The position numbers were made by a program, and so were the translations under genes. DNA of 33,485 nt. It comes from Streptomyces sp. SolWspMP-5a-2 (GTDB lineage Bacteria > Actinomycetota > Actinomycetes > Streptomycetales > Streptomycetaceae). How positions within the stretch are numbered: position 1 is the stretch's first letter; every line of letters begins with the position of its first letter. This document shows, in pieces, positions 1-8,124 of this stretch. The DNA is taken from positions 1 through 33,485 of the forward strand of contig NZ_FMCI01000269.1 in the NCBI RefSeq assembly GCF_900091845.1, in the 5' to 3' direction. Under the pieces are notes generated by a model. The model did no database searches. It was given only the letters and a program-made list of their open reading frames with translations, and was not told the origin of the DNA.

Positions 1-408
1 AGCGCGGGCAGCGCGGGCAGCGAGCGGATCGTCGCGCTGCGGCGCACGGCTGCCGGACGTGTCCGGGGCGGGCGCGGCGGTGGCCTCCGCCTGGTGCCCG
101 GCCCGGCGGAGGGCGAACGGGCCCTCTCCGGTGACGAGGATGCCGACCCGGGGGACGCTGCCCCTCACCCGACCGGCGACCGGGAGGGTGAACCCCCGCA
201 CGGTGACGTCCAGTTGGGCGCGGCGCGGGACAACGGCCGCCGTGACGGCGCGTTCCGGGAGGACGGTCGGCGGGACCACCGTGGACGGGACGGCGCACGG
301 CGGGTCGACGCATTGCGTGACGACGGCCGTCCCGGTGAGGGCGGTCCCGGTGCCGCGCGTTCCGGTGTGCGTCACCCCGGTGCGGGGCCCCGGAACGCCG
401 TCCGTCAC
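1..408 (-). CDS. Unrecognised partial gene, 3' end beyond left edge
   Basis: The frame is open without a stop from a GTG at 408 to the window edge (136 codons). A strong Shine-Dalgarno, GGGAGGAG on the minus strand (plus positions 417-424), lies 8 nt before the GTG. Third codon positions are nearly 90% G/C, clearly better than the competing plus-strand frame over the same bases, which would encode an implausible Asp/Arg/Gly-rich peptide. I do not recognise the product. It is rich in Thr, Val, Pro and Ala, has a Cys pair six residues apart near the middle of the first half, and has a stretch resembling a beta-rich fold (VTVRGFTLPVAG and following). No signal peptide is evident at this start. 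It is divergent from the TPR gene, with about 50 bases between them. Inferred to be real from RBS and codon usage only. Confidence 0.5.
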   Translation of the reverse strand, partial: MTDGVPGPRTGVTHTGTRGTGTALTGTAVVTQCVDPPCAVPSTVVPPTVLPERAVTAAVVPRRAQLDVTVRGFTLPVAGRVRGSVPRVGILVTGEGPFALRRAGHQAEATAAPAPDTSGSRAPQRDDPLAARAARA

Positions 409-459
409 GGCGACGGCTCCTCCCGGGTGCCCGGCGCCGAACTCCCCCTGACCGCACCG

Positions 460-1845
460 GTGTCCGAGCCCGCACGCGATCCCCGGGTGGCGGCCGTGCG
501 GCGGGTCGGGGAGCTGGGGCGGCGGCTGCGGGCGCTGCGGCTCGGCGGGTCCGTGGTGCTGCTGGCGATCGCCCTCACCGCGGGCTCCGTCGCCGTCGGG
601 GCGCTGCGCGACCGCGACACCGCGGCCGTCGCCGCGGCCCCGGGCGCGATGGCGCCCGCCGCCGTGAACGGCCGCGACCTCGACGCGGACATCACCGCCC
701 TGCAAGGCCATCTCCGCGCCCAGCCCAAGGACTTCGGCGGCTGGGCCACCCTCGGTCTCGCCTACGTCGAGCAGGCGCGGACCAAGGGCGACCCGTCCCG
801 CTACCCGCAGGCCGAGAAGGCGCTGAGCCGCTCGCTCGCCCTGCGCCCCGACAACGAGCAGGCCCTCACCGGCCGAGCCGCGCTCGCCGCCGCCCGGCAC
901 CGGTTCGCCGAGGCCCTCACCTACGCCGACCGGGTGCTCAAGGAGAACCCGTACAGCGAGCGTGCCCTCTGCTCGCGCATCGACGCGCTGGTCGAACTCG
1001 GCCGCTACGCCGAGGCGTCGAAGGCCGCCGACACCGCCGACACCCGCCGCCCCGGCATCCCCGTCTTCACCCGCTACGCGTACGTCCACGAACTGCGCGG
1101 CGACGTGAAGACCGCCCGCCGGGTCCTGGAGCAGGCCCTCGCCGGTGCCGCCACCCGCGGCGACATCGCGTACGTGGCCGCCCAGCTCGGTCAACTCGCC
1201 TGGAACCAGGGCGACTACACCACCGCCCTCACCGACTACGCCCGCGCCCTCGCCGCCGACGAGAACTACCTCCCCGCGCTGGAGGGCCGGGCCCGCGCAC
1301 AGGCCGCGCTCGGACGGCGCGGGGCCGCGCTGCGGGACATGGAGCGGGTCGTCGCCCGCTTCCCGCTGCCGGGACCGCTGGTGGAGCTGGGCGAGCTGTA
1401 CGAGGACCGGGGCGACGACGGAGACCGGGCGCGGGCCGCCGACCAGTACGCGCTGGTCGACGCCTGGACCGCGCTGGCCCGCGCCAACGGCGTCAACGCC
1501 GACCTCGACACCGCGCTCGCCGCCGCCGACCACGGCGACCGGGCGTCGGCGCTGCGCGCGGCCCGCGCCGAGTACGCGCGCCGCCGGACCGTGCACACCG
1601 CCGACGCCCTCGCCTGGGCCCTGCACGTCAACGGCCGGGACGCGGAGGCCCTCGGCCACGCCCGGGAGGCCACCGCCACCGGGTACCGCAACGCCGTGTT
1701 CCTCTACCACCGCGGCACGATCGAACGGGCCACCGGGCACGAGAAGGCCGGCCTCGAATCCCTGCGGGCGGCAATCGCGTTGAACCCCGGATTCTCGACG
1801 CTCGGTGCCCGGCACGCCCGTTCGGCCCTGGAGGGCGCCAAGTGA
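460..1845 (+). CDS. Membrane-anchored tetratricopeptide repeat protein
   Basis: About 461 residues if started at the GTG at 460. One hydrophobic segment (residues ~29-50, LGGSVVLLAIALTAGSVAVGAL) is followed by helix-pair repeats through to the C-terminus, with typical TPR signatures such as GWATLGLAYVEQA near residue 94 and later copies containing A-L-G-R and Y-A-R-A-L-A patterns. TPR arrays mediate protein-protein contacts, and this one would sit outside the membrane. The stop overlaps the start of the NicO transporter by four bases (GTGA), so the two are translationally coupled and the TPR protein may serve the transporter. The start is uncertain: the frame stays open to the window edge, but upstream of ~430 it collides with the well-supported minus-strand gene and its codon use deteriorates. 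GTG 427, 460, 487 and 496 are all possible, and none has a good RBS. Confidence 0.8.
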   Translation: MSEPARDPRVAAVRRVGELGRRLRALRLGGSVVLLAIALTAGSVAVGALRDRDTAAVAAAPGAMAPAAVNGRDLDADITALQGHLRAQPKDFGGWATLGLAYVEQARTKGDPSRYPQAEKALSRSLALRPDNEQALTGRAALAAARHRFAEALTYADRVLKENPYSERALCSRIDALVELGRYAEASKAADTADTRRPGIPVFTRYAYVHELRGDVKTARRVLEQALAGAATRGDIAYVAAQLGQLAWNQGDYTTALTDYARALAADENYLPALEGRARAQAALGRRGAALRDMERVVARFPLPGPLVELGELYEDRGDDGDRARAADQYALVDAWTALARANGVNADLDTALAAADHGDRASALRAARAEYARRRTVHTADALAWALHVNGRDAEALGHAREATATGYRNAVFLYHRGTIERATGHEKAGLESLRAAIALNPGFSTLGARHARSALEGAK

Positions 1846-3593
1846 GCACCAGGACCCGTCTCTTCCCCTCGATCGCGGCCGTCTGCGCGGCCGTCTGCGC
1901 GCTCGTGCTGGCCCCTTCCACCAGCGCGAGCGCGCACCCCCTCGGCAACTTCACGGTGAACCGGTACGACGGACTGGTCGTCACCCCCGACGCCCTGCGC
2001 GTCGACCACGTCGAGGACCTCGCCGAGATCCCGGCGACCCAGGCCGGACCCGCGGTGAAGCGGCTCGGCCTGACCGAGTGGGCCCACCAGCGGTGCGCGA
2101 CGGCCGCCGACGACTCCCGTCTCACGGTCGACGGCCGCGAGGTCGCCGTCACCGCCCGGAGCGCGCTGGCGCGGGTCAGGCCGGGGCAGGCCGGTCTCAC
2201 CACCCTGCGCGTGGAGTGCGTGCTGACCGCGCCGCTGCCCGCGGACACCGCCGTCGACCTGCGCTTCACCGGCGCGGGCGGCGCGGCGGGCGGCCCCGGC
2301 TGGCGCGAGATCACCGCGCGCGGCGACCGGACGACCCTCACCGCGTCGGACGTGCCGACGGCCTCCGTCTCCCGTGAACTGACGTCGTACCCGTCGGAGT
2401 TGCTCTCCTCCCCCGCCGACACCGCGAGCGCGGCCCTGCGGGCGCGGCCGGGCGGTGCGGCGCTGGCCGGGGACACGGAGGGTTCCGCCGCCCCCGGCGC
2501 GGGCGTCCTGCCGCGCGGCGCCGACCGTTTCACCCGGGCTCTCGAGTCCCTGGTCGCCCGGCAGGACCTGACGATCGGTTTCGCCGCGCTCGCGCTGCTG
2601 ATCGCGGTCGTGCTGGGCGCGGCGCACGCGCTCGCCCCGGGACACGGCAAGACGCTGATGGCCGCGACGGCGGCGGCCAGGGGCGGCCGGGCCAGGCTGC
2701 GGGACGTGCTGCCGCTGGCCGCGTCGGTGACGGTCACCCACACGCTGGGCGTGGTCGCCCTGGGCCTGCTGGTCACGGCCGGTTCCGCGCTGGCCCCCTC
2801 GGTCATCACCTGGCTGGGCGCGGCGAGCGGGGCCCTGGTCATCGCGGCGGGACTGACCCTGACCCGCAGGGCCTGGCGCAACCGCAGTCCCGACACCGCC
2901 ACCGCCACCACCGTCCCCGTCCCCGCCACCGTGGCCGAGCCCGTACCGGCGAAGGCCCCGGAGCGCGTCCTGGCCCTGGCGGCGGCGCGGACCGGCCGCA
3001 CGGAGCACGCTGACCACGGGGCCCACCACCCGCACGACCACGACCACAGCCATGAGCACGGGCACGGGCACGGGCACCACACCGCGCATCACCACGGGCA
3101 CGGTCACAGCCACGAGCACGAGCACGGCCACACCCACGGACATGAGCACACGCACGCACACGCGCACGGGCATGAGCACACCCACGGGCGCCGCGGTCAT
3201 GTCTTCGAACACACCCACGGTGGTGTCACCCACACGCATTCCACCGCTCCCACGCTCCGGGGCACGATCCTGCTCGGGTTCGCCGGTGGGCTGGTGCCCA
3301 GTCCGTCGGCCGTCGTCGTACTGGTCGGCGCGGCGGCGCTCGGCAAGGCGTGGTTCGGGCTGCTCCTCGTCGTCGCGTACGGCGTCGGACTCGCCCTCAC
3401 CCTCGGCGCCGCCGGGTTCGCCGTCGTGCGGCTGGGCAGCGGGATGAACCGGATGCTGGACCGCCGTCCCCGCCTTACCGGTCACCCGGTGGCGCGGCTG
3501 GTGCGCGGCACGGCTCCGCTGGCGTCGGCGCTGCTGGTCGTCGCGATCGGGGTCGGACTGGTGCTCAAGGGGGCGTCGGGCGCGTTCGGTTGA
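1842..3593 (+). CDS. NicO/RcnA-type nickel-cobalt transporter with His-rich loop
   Basis: 583 residues. A signal peptide (about residues 1-30, ending near SASA-HPLGNF) precedes an extracytoplasmic domain of ~200 residues. The membrane part has the NicO signature HALAPGHGKT (residues ~262-271) in its first helix block and a second conserved block, GGLVPSPSA (~482), after the loop. Residues ~387-466 form a loop made largely of His with Asp, Glu and Gly, a probable metal-buffering segment. Family members move Ni2+/Co2+, either as efflux (RcnA) or as uptake for metalloenzymes; direction cannot be read from sequence. Start GTG 1842 overlaps the TPR stop, indicating one transcript. No nickel enzyme or Nur/NmtR-type regulator is visible nearby. 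Confidence 0.88.
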   Translation: MSTRTRLFPSIAAVCAAVCALVLAPSTSASAHPLGNFTVNRYDGLVVTPDALRVDHVEDLAEIPATQAGPAVKRLGLTEWAHQRCATAADDSRLTVDGREVAVTARSALARVRPGQAGLTTLRVECVLTAPLPADTAVDLRFTGAGGAAGGPGWREITARGDRTTLTASDVPTASVSRELTSYPSELLSSPADTASAALRARPGGAALAGDTEGSAAPGAGVLPRGADRFTRALESLVARQDLTIGFAALALLIAVVLGAAHALAPGHGKTLMAATAAARGGRARLRDVLPLAASVTVTHTLGVVALGLLVTAGSALAPSVITWLGAASGALVIAAGLTLTRRAWRNRSPDTATATTVPVPATVAEPVPAKAPERVLALAAARTGRTEHADHGAHHPHDHDHSHEHGHGHGHHTAHHHGHGHSHEHEHGHTHGHEHTHAHAHGHEHTHGRRGHVFEHTHGGVTHTHSTAPTLRGTILLGFAGGLVPSPSAVVVLVGAAALGKAWFGLLLVVAYGVGLALTLGAAGFAVVRLGSGMNRMLDRRPRLTGHPVARLVRGTAPLASALLVVAIGVGLVLKGASGAFG

Positions 3594-3696
3594 GCCGCGC
3601 CGCGGGGAGACCAGGGGAAGCGGGGTTCCGCGCGCGGGACGAAGTGCGCACGCTGAATGAGAAGTTCGGGCGGTCACGGCGGAGGGGGCGACGGTG

Positions 3697-5410
3697 ATGT
3701 CCGAGGAGACGGGCAGTGAACGTCTGATCGCCGGACGCTACCGGCTCCTGTCCCCGCTCGGCGAGGGCGGCATGGGAACCGTGTGGCGGGCCGGGGACGA
3801 GGTGCTGCGGCGCGAGGTCGCCGTCAAGGAGGTGCGGGCGCCCGCGGGACTCGCGGCCCACGAGACGGAACGGCTGTACGCGCGCCTGGAGCGCGAGGCG
3901 TGGGCCGCGGCCCGGGTCGCCGACCGCCGCGTGGTGACGGTGTACGACGTGGCCACCGAGGACGGCCGCCCGTGGATCGTCATGGAGCTGGTGCGGGGCG
4001 TCTCGCTCGCCGAACTCCTGCACGCCGAGGGCCCGTTGCCGCCCGAGCGGGCCGCGCACATCGGTGCGGAGGTGCTGGGCGCGCTGCGGTCGGCGCACGC
4101 GGCCGGGGTGCTGCACCGGGACGTGAAACCGGCCAACGTGCTGATGTCGAACGACGGTCGGGTGGTGCTCACCGACTTCGGGATCGCGACGGTCGAGGGG
4201 AGTTCCGCGCTGACGATGACCGGCGAGGTCATCGGGTCGCCGGAGTTCCTGGCACCGGAGCGGGCGCTCGGCCGCACCCCGGGACCCGAGTCGGACCTGT
4301 GGTCGCTCGGGGTGCTGCTGTACGCGGCGGTCGAGGGCAACTCGCCGTTCCGGCAAGCCACTCCGCTGGGCACGCTGCGCGCCGTCGTCGACGAGGAGCT
4401 GCCGCCGCCGCGCCGGGCAGGGCCGCTGGGGCCCGTCGTCGAGGCGCTGCTGCGCAAGGATCCGGCGCAGCGCCTCCCGGCCGACCGGGCGGAGGACGAC
4501 CTGCGCCTGGTCGCGGCGGGCGGCACCCCGGGCCGGTACGGGCCGGACAGGGACGGGCCCGACGGGTACGGGTCGGGTGGATACGGGTCGGGCGGGCGCG
4601 GGCCGGGCGGGTCACCGTACGGGACCACGGTCGCCGGGCTTCCGGGGCCGGGGCCGACCGCGCGTCAGCCCGCGCGCCCGGCCGCCACCGGCTCCGGTTC
4701 CGCCTCCGGTTCTGCCTCCGGTTCCGGTTCCGGTTCTGCTTCCGGTCACGGGGTGCCGTCCTCCGTCCCGGCGGGTGGGGCGCGGCGGGACGGGCGGGTG
4801 GCCGGGGTGCTGGTCGCGGGGGGTGGTCGTCCTGGCGCTCGCGGTCGCCGGGCTGACGTACGCGCTGACGCACCGGGACACCGGAGGGGACGGCGACCGG
4901 GCCGACGGGCAGGGCGCGTCGACGCCGAAGGAGACGGGGAGTTCGCGGAAGGGGGAGGGCGGGGCGTCGGTGCCGGTGTCGCCGAGCGCGAGCGGTTCGG
5001 CGCGGGACACGGCGTCCGCCCGGTCGGTCACGGTCACGGTGACCGGCGCGCACACCGACTACCGGGGAAGCTGTCCGCCGTCCCGTGCCGACGCGCCCGC
5101 GTTCACGCTGACCCTCTCCGTGAACGCCCTCCCGGCGCAGGTGCGTTACCGGTGGCGGTCCGAGGACGAGAAGGTCATGGACGAGGGCTGGAAGACGCTG
5201 TCCTTCCCGGAGGGCGGCGGCACGTCCCGTACGGACACGGTGTTCGTGACGACGGACGGCGGCTCGGGGACGCTGCGGGACGCGGTCTCCGTGGAGGTGC
5301 GGACCCCGGCGCGCGTCACGTCGGAGCCGGTGCCGTTCTCGGTGACGTGCGTGGAGGAGACCCCGTCGGACGGAGCCTCCCCCACGGATTCCGGATCCGC
5401 TTCGCCCTGA
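3697..5410 (+). pseudogene. Transmembrane Ser/Thr protein kinase, frameshifted in a G6 run
   Basis: The kinase domain occupies residues ~10-270: glycine loop GEGGMGTVW (~22-30), catalytic Lys in VAVKEV (~45), HRDVKPANVL (~140), DFG (~160) and the SPEFLAPE segment. A Gly/Tyr/Pro-rich and Ser/Gly-repeat juxtamembrane linker follows. At 4818-4823 a run of six G breaks the frame. Removing one G joins AGVLVAG directly to VVVLALAVAGLTYAL, completing a transmembrane helix and a secreted beta-rich C-terminal domain with two Cys, ending at 5410; the repaired product is 570 residues. Without repair the kinase frame runs to 5430 through Arg/Gly-rich nonsense and lacks the sensor. ATG 3697 is preferred over GTG 3694 because GGAGGGGG at 3681-3688 is 8 nt away. 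The stop is 3 nt from the convergent lipase stop. Could be a sequencing error, a pseudogene or slippage. Confidence 0.82.
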
Positions 5411-5413
5411 CCG

Positions 5414-6220
5414 TCAGGCCGCGGAGGTGAAGACGGGCAGGTAGCCGCCCGACTGCCCGGCGGCGGTGGGGTGGTAGGACTCGCCGACGTTCAGCACGTT
5501 GAGGCTGTGCAGCCAGGCGCTGCCGGAGCACAGCTCGTGGCCGGTGAAGGTGGTGCGGACGTCCCCGAAGGAGAAGCCGTGGTTGGCGGCGACCTTGGCG
5601 GTGGCGGTGTTCAGCTGGTCCGAGGCTTCGTTGATGGCCTTCCGCTTGGTGTCGGAGAGGCCGACGCAGGTGGTGTTGAGCTGGTAGAAGCGCGGATAGC
5701 CGACGACGACCACGTGGGCGGACGGCGCCTTGCTGCTGATCGCCGAGTACACGCTGTCGAGGGCGCCGGGGAGGGTGTTGGCGACGTACGCCTTCGCGGT
5801 GGCGATCCGGGAGAGGCAGGCGCTGTCGGACTGGAGGACACAGGTCGTCATGACGTCGGCGAACCCGGCGTCGTTGCCGCCGATGCTGATGGACACGAGC
5901 TTGGTCGCCGAGCTGAGCGGGCCCAGTTGACCGGAGAGAACATCACCCGTACGAGCGCCCGAGCAGGCGGTGAAGTCGAACGTCGAGGGTGAATGCGCGG
6001 CCGCCCAGAGGTACGGGTAGGCCTTCGTGCTGCGCTTGCAGTCGCCGCTCGCGCTGATGTAACTGCCCGACCCGACCCCGGAGGAGTAGGAGTCGCCGAG
6101 CGCCACATAGCCCCCGGCGGCGGCCGTCGTGGCCGCCTGGGCGGCGGCGGCGCCGGTCAGGGCGGTGCCGGCGGCGAAGAGGAGCGAGCTGACGAGGGCG
6201 GCAATTCGGGAACGTCTCAT
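5414..6220 (-). CDS. Secreted SGNH/GDSL lipase-esterase
   Basis: 268 residues from ATG 6220, which has GGGAGG 5-6 nt upstream; an in-frame ATG at 6250 is less likely because the RBS lies after it. Signal peptide residues 1-~30 (two Arg, hydrophobic core, AAAQAA). SGNH blocks: GDSYSSG with nucleophile Ser44, the oxyanion Gly in the SGART region, GGND in ISIGGNDAGF, and a C-terminal ESYHPTAAG carrying the catalytic His. The usual Asp three residues before that His is Glu here. Six Cys suggest three disulfides, as in the S. rimosus-type extracellular GDSL lipases, which hydrolyse acyl esters outside the cell. It is convergent with the kinase gene and preceded by a perfect inverted repeat at 6280-6303. 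Confidence 0.93.
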   Translation of the reverse strand: MRRSRIAALVSSLLFAAGTALTGAAAAQAATTAAAGGYVALGDSYSSGVGSGSYISASGDCKRSTKAYPYLWAAAHSPSTFDFTACSGARTGDVLSGQLGPLSSATKLVSISIGGNDAGFADVMTTCVLQSDSACLSRIATAKAYVANTLPGALDSVYSAISSKAPSAHVVVVGYPRFYQLNTTCVGLSDTKRKAINEASDQLNTATAKVAANHGFSFGDVRTTFTGHELCSGSAWLHSLNVLNVGESYHPTAAGQSGGYLPVFTSAA

Positions 6221-6279
6221 GGAACCTCCCTTTAGCAGGATCTCTGCCATCCCTTTCGTACCAACTACGCGCGTCGAGC

Positions 6280-6303
6280 GGAAGTGTTCATGCCAACACT
6301 TCC
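6280..6303. promoter_or_regulatory. Perfect inverted repeat upstream of SGNH lipase
   Basis: GGAAGTGTT-CATGCC-AACACTTCC: 9-bp perfect arms around a 6-nt spacer, centred about 70 bp upstream of the lipase ATG in the divergent region shared with the 6552 gene. No T-tract follows, so an operator is more likely than a terminator. The regulator is unknown. Confidence 0.55.
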
Positions 6304-6551
6304 CCTTCCTCTCCCCTTGCCACCCTGGGTGTTCACCACGTGTTCGAGCTGACGGACGGACAGTTCGCCCGGCGCGGCCGTCGCCGGCTGCCCGAACTCC
6401 CGTCCCCGCGAGACCAGTCGACGCATCCGGGGGAACGCGTGTTCAGGCGTCCACAAGAACCGGTGTGAACGACAAGGACGTCTTGACGCCCGCTCTCGGC
6501 CTGCGCCACATTGAAGCCCGGCATCCGGCGCGTCGGGGGGCAAAATCGGCC
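6304..6551. other. Divergent intergenic region without a supported gene
   Basis: The space between the SGNH lipase and the 6552 membrane protein gene totals about 330 bases including the inverted repeat. Short ORFs on both strands have poor codon bias and no RBS. It presumably holds two divergent promoters; I cannot place -10/-35 boxes with confidence. Confidence 0.4.
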
Positions 6552-6956
6552 ATGCAGGCCATACGTGTCAAGAGATCTTCAAAGGGCGGCACCGAGCGGG
6601 CAAAGACGGTGGCGGGGAGGGATCTTCCGCCTCTGCTCGCGGGTGTCGCGACGGCCCTCGGGGGGACCGGGGCCGTACTCGCCCTCACCGACGCGGACTT
6701 CTGGATGCGGGGCCCGCTCACCCTGTTCTTCCTGCTCGCCGCACCCGCGTCCGCTCTCGCGGCCGTGCTCGCCGGGCTGGAACCCCTGGGCCGCACGCTG
6801 GCCGCGCTCGCGGGCGCGGTCGTCGTCGACATGCTCGTGGCGCAGGGGATGCTGGCCGTTCACCGCTGGTCGGTCCAGGGCGGAATCATCGCCGTATCGG
6901 TGATCAGTCTGCTGATTCTCCTGGGCTGTGCAACGCTCAGACCGATAAAAGCGTGA
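6552..6956 (+). CDS. Small four-helix membrane protein at head of polysaccharide cluster
   Basis: 134 residues. A basic cytoplasmic N-terminus (several Lys and Arg in the first 25 residues) is followed by four predicted membrane segments beginning near PLLAGVATALG, GPLTLFFLLAAP, TLAALAGAVVVDML and GGIIAVSVISLLIL. I do not recognise the family. Start ATG 6552 follows a G-run (6535-6540) at a slightly long spacing. The frame is open further upstream, but that part has coding-atypical composition and overlaps the divergent promoter region. It lies 346 bases before the first glycosyltransferase on the same strand, so it may be part of the polysaccharide system or independent. No catalytic motif is visible. 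Confidence 0.65.
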   Translation: MQAIRVKRSSKGGTERAKTVAGRDLPPLLAGVATALGGTGAVLALTDADFWMRGPLTLFFLLAAPASALAAVLAGLEPLGRTLAALAGAVVVDMLVAQGMLAVHRWSVQGGIIAVSVISLLILLGCATLRPIKA

Positions 6957-7302
6957 GGCCGCCTTCCAAGCCTTGCGACCAGGGTTCAACCATCAATACC
7001 GTCATAGATCTCACTCGCGCCGGACCATCATCATGCGGCTCCGGGGGAGGGCTCAGGACCGCGACGGAGCCCGGCGCGAGGCGCGGTAGGGGGGTGCCGT
7101 GCTCGGTGACCGCACCGGTGACCGGGCCGTGCCGCGAGATCGGCCGCCACTGTCCGGCGGCCGGTCAGTCATGCCAGCTCACCCGGCATGCACGGAGTGC
7201 CGCTCGGCCGTGCCGCCGGGGTGAGAACCCCCCTTTCGAACCGGGTATATCGCCGGACCGCCCAGGGGCGGGCGGTCCAGCCGGACGAGAGGGACCAGAC
7301 TC
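6957..7302. other. Leader/intergenic region before glycosyltransferase operon
   Basis: 346 bases without a supported gene. It contains an AT-richer patch (CGGGTATATCG, ~7242-7252) unusual for this genome, which may belong to the operon promoter, followed by the hairpin at 7255-7278 and the RBS of the GT2 gene. Short ORFs here are Arg-rich and unconvincing. Confidence 0.4.
7255..7278 (+). promoter_or_regulatory. Hairpin in the 5' leader of the polysaccharide operon
   Basis: GGACCGCCC-AGGGGC-GGGCGGTCC, 9-bp perfect arms, ends 24 bases before the ATG at 7303, just upstream of the GAGAGGGA Shine-Dalgarno region. No T-run follows. It could be an operator, an mRNA-stabilising leader stem or a translation control element. 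Confidence 0.4.
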
Positions 7303-8124
7303 ATGAGTTCCGTTCTGCGGCCCGCGGCCACCGGCCACGAACCGTCAACCGACGTCACCTATCGGCCTATCTCCTCCCACCTGGCGATCACTCCGCCGGT
7401 GAGCGTGGTCATTCCCGCCATGAACGAGGCCGAGAATCTCCCCTACGTCTTCAAGACACTTCCCGACTGGATACATGAAGTGGTTCTCGTCGACGGCAAT
7501 TCCACCGACGACACCGTCGACGTGGCCCGTTCCCTGTGGCCGAAGGTGAAGGTCGTCGAACAGCGCGGCAAGGGCAAGGGCGACGCGCTGATCACCGGGT
7601 TCGAGGCGTGCAGCGGCGACATCATCGTGATGGTCGACGCGGACGGCTCGGCCGACGGCAACGAGATCGTCTCGTACGTCTCCGCGCTGGTCTCCGGCGC
7701 CGACTTCGCCAAGGGCTCCCGCTTCGCCAACGGCGGCGGCACCGACGACATGACGTTCATCCGCAAGCTCGGCAACTGGGCGCTGTGCACCGTCGTCAAC
7801 CGCAAGTTCGGCGCCCGCTACACCGACCTGTGCTACGGCTACAACGCCTTCTGGCGGCACTGCCTGGACAAGATCGACCTGGACTGCACCGGCTTCGAGG
7901 TGGAGACCCTGATGAACATCCGGGTCGTCAAGGCGGGCCTGAAGGTGCAGGAGATCCCCAGCCACGAGTACCTCCGCATCCACGGCACCAGCAATCTGCG
8001 GGCCGTGCGGGACGGGCTGCGGGTCCTGCGGGTCATCCTCGGGGAACGCTCCAACCGGCGTGCCCTGCGCCGCCGCACACGCCGCTCGCCGATGCTCGAC
8101 TCGGTACGGGGAGAGGCGTCTTGA
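7303..8124 (+). CDS. Family 2 glycosyltransferase (polyprenyl-phosphate type)
   Basis: 273 residues. Typical GT2 GT-A fold: VSVVIPAMNEAENLP at ~32-46, VVLVDGNSTDDT at ~61-72, a GKGKGDALITG segment (~89) as in dolichol-phosphate-mannose synthase-like enzymes, and the metal-binding DxD in VDADGS (~112-114). No membrane helices are seen, so it should act at the cytoplasmic face, probably transferring the first or a branching sugar to a polyprenyl phosphate. ATG 7303 is preceded by GAGAGGGA. The TGA overlaps the TTG start of the next gene (TTGA), showing translational coupling. The sugar donor cannot be predicted. Confidence 0.9.
   Translation: MSSVLRPAATGHEPSTDVTYRPISSHLAITPPVSVVIPAMNEAENLPYVFKTLPDWIHEVVLVDGNSTDDTVDVARSLWPKVKVVEQRGKGKGDALITGFEACSGDIIVMVDADGSADGNEIVSYVSALVSGADFAKGSRFANGGGTDDMTFIRKLGNWALCTVVNRKFGARYTDLCYGYNAFWRHCLDKIDLDCTGFEVETLMNIRVVKAGLKVQEIPSHEYLRIHGTSNLRAVRDGLRVLRVILGERSNRRALRRRTRRSPMLDSVRGEAS

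Noticed and set aside
94..459. N-terminal extension of the TPR protein on the plus strand
   Set aside because: Asp/Arg/Gly-rich, poor third-position bias, and in conflict with a minus-strand gene that has a strong RBS.
1704..3677. Long minus-strand ORF (657 codons) opposite the NicO gene
   Set aside because: Mirror of the strongly biased transporter gene; product is Arg/Gly/Asp-rich with no domain.
6265..6543. Minus-strand ORF between the lipase and the 6552 gene
   Set aside because: TTG start without RBS, poor codon bias, and it covers the inverted repeat and presumed promoters.
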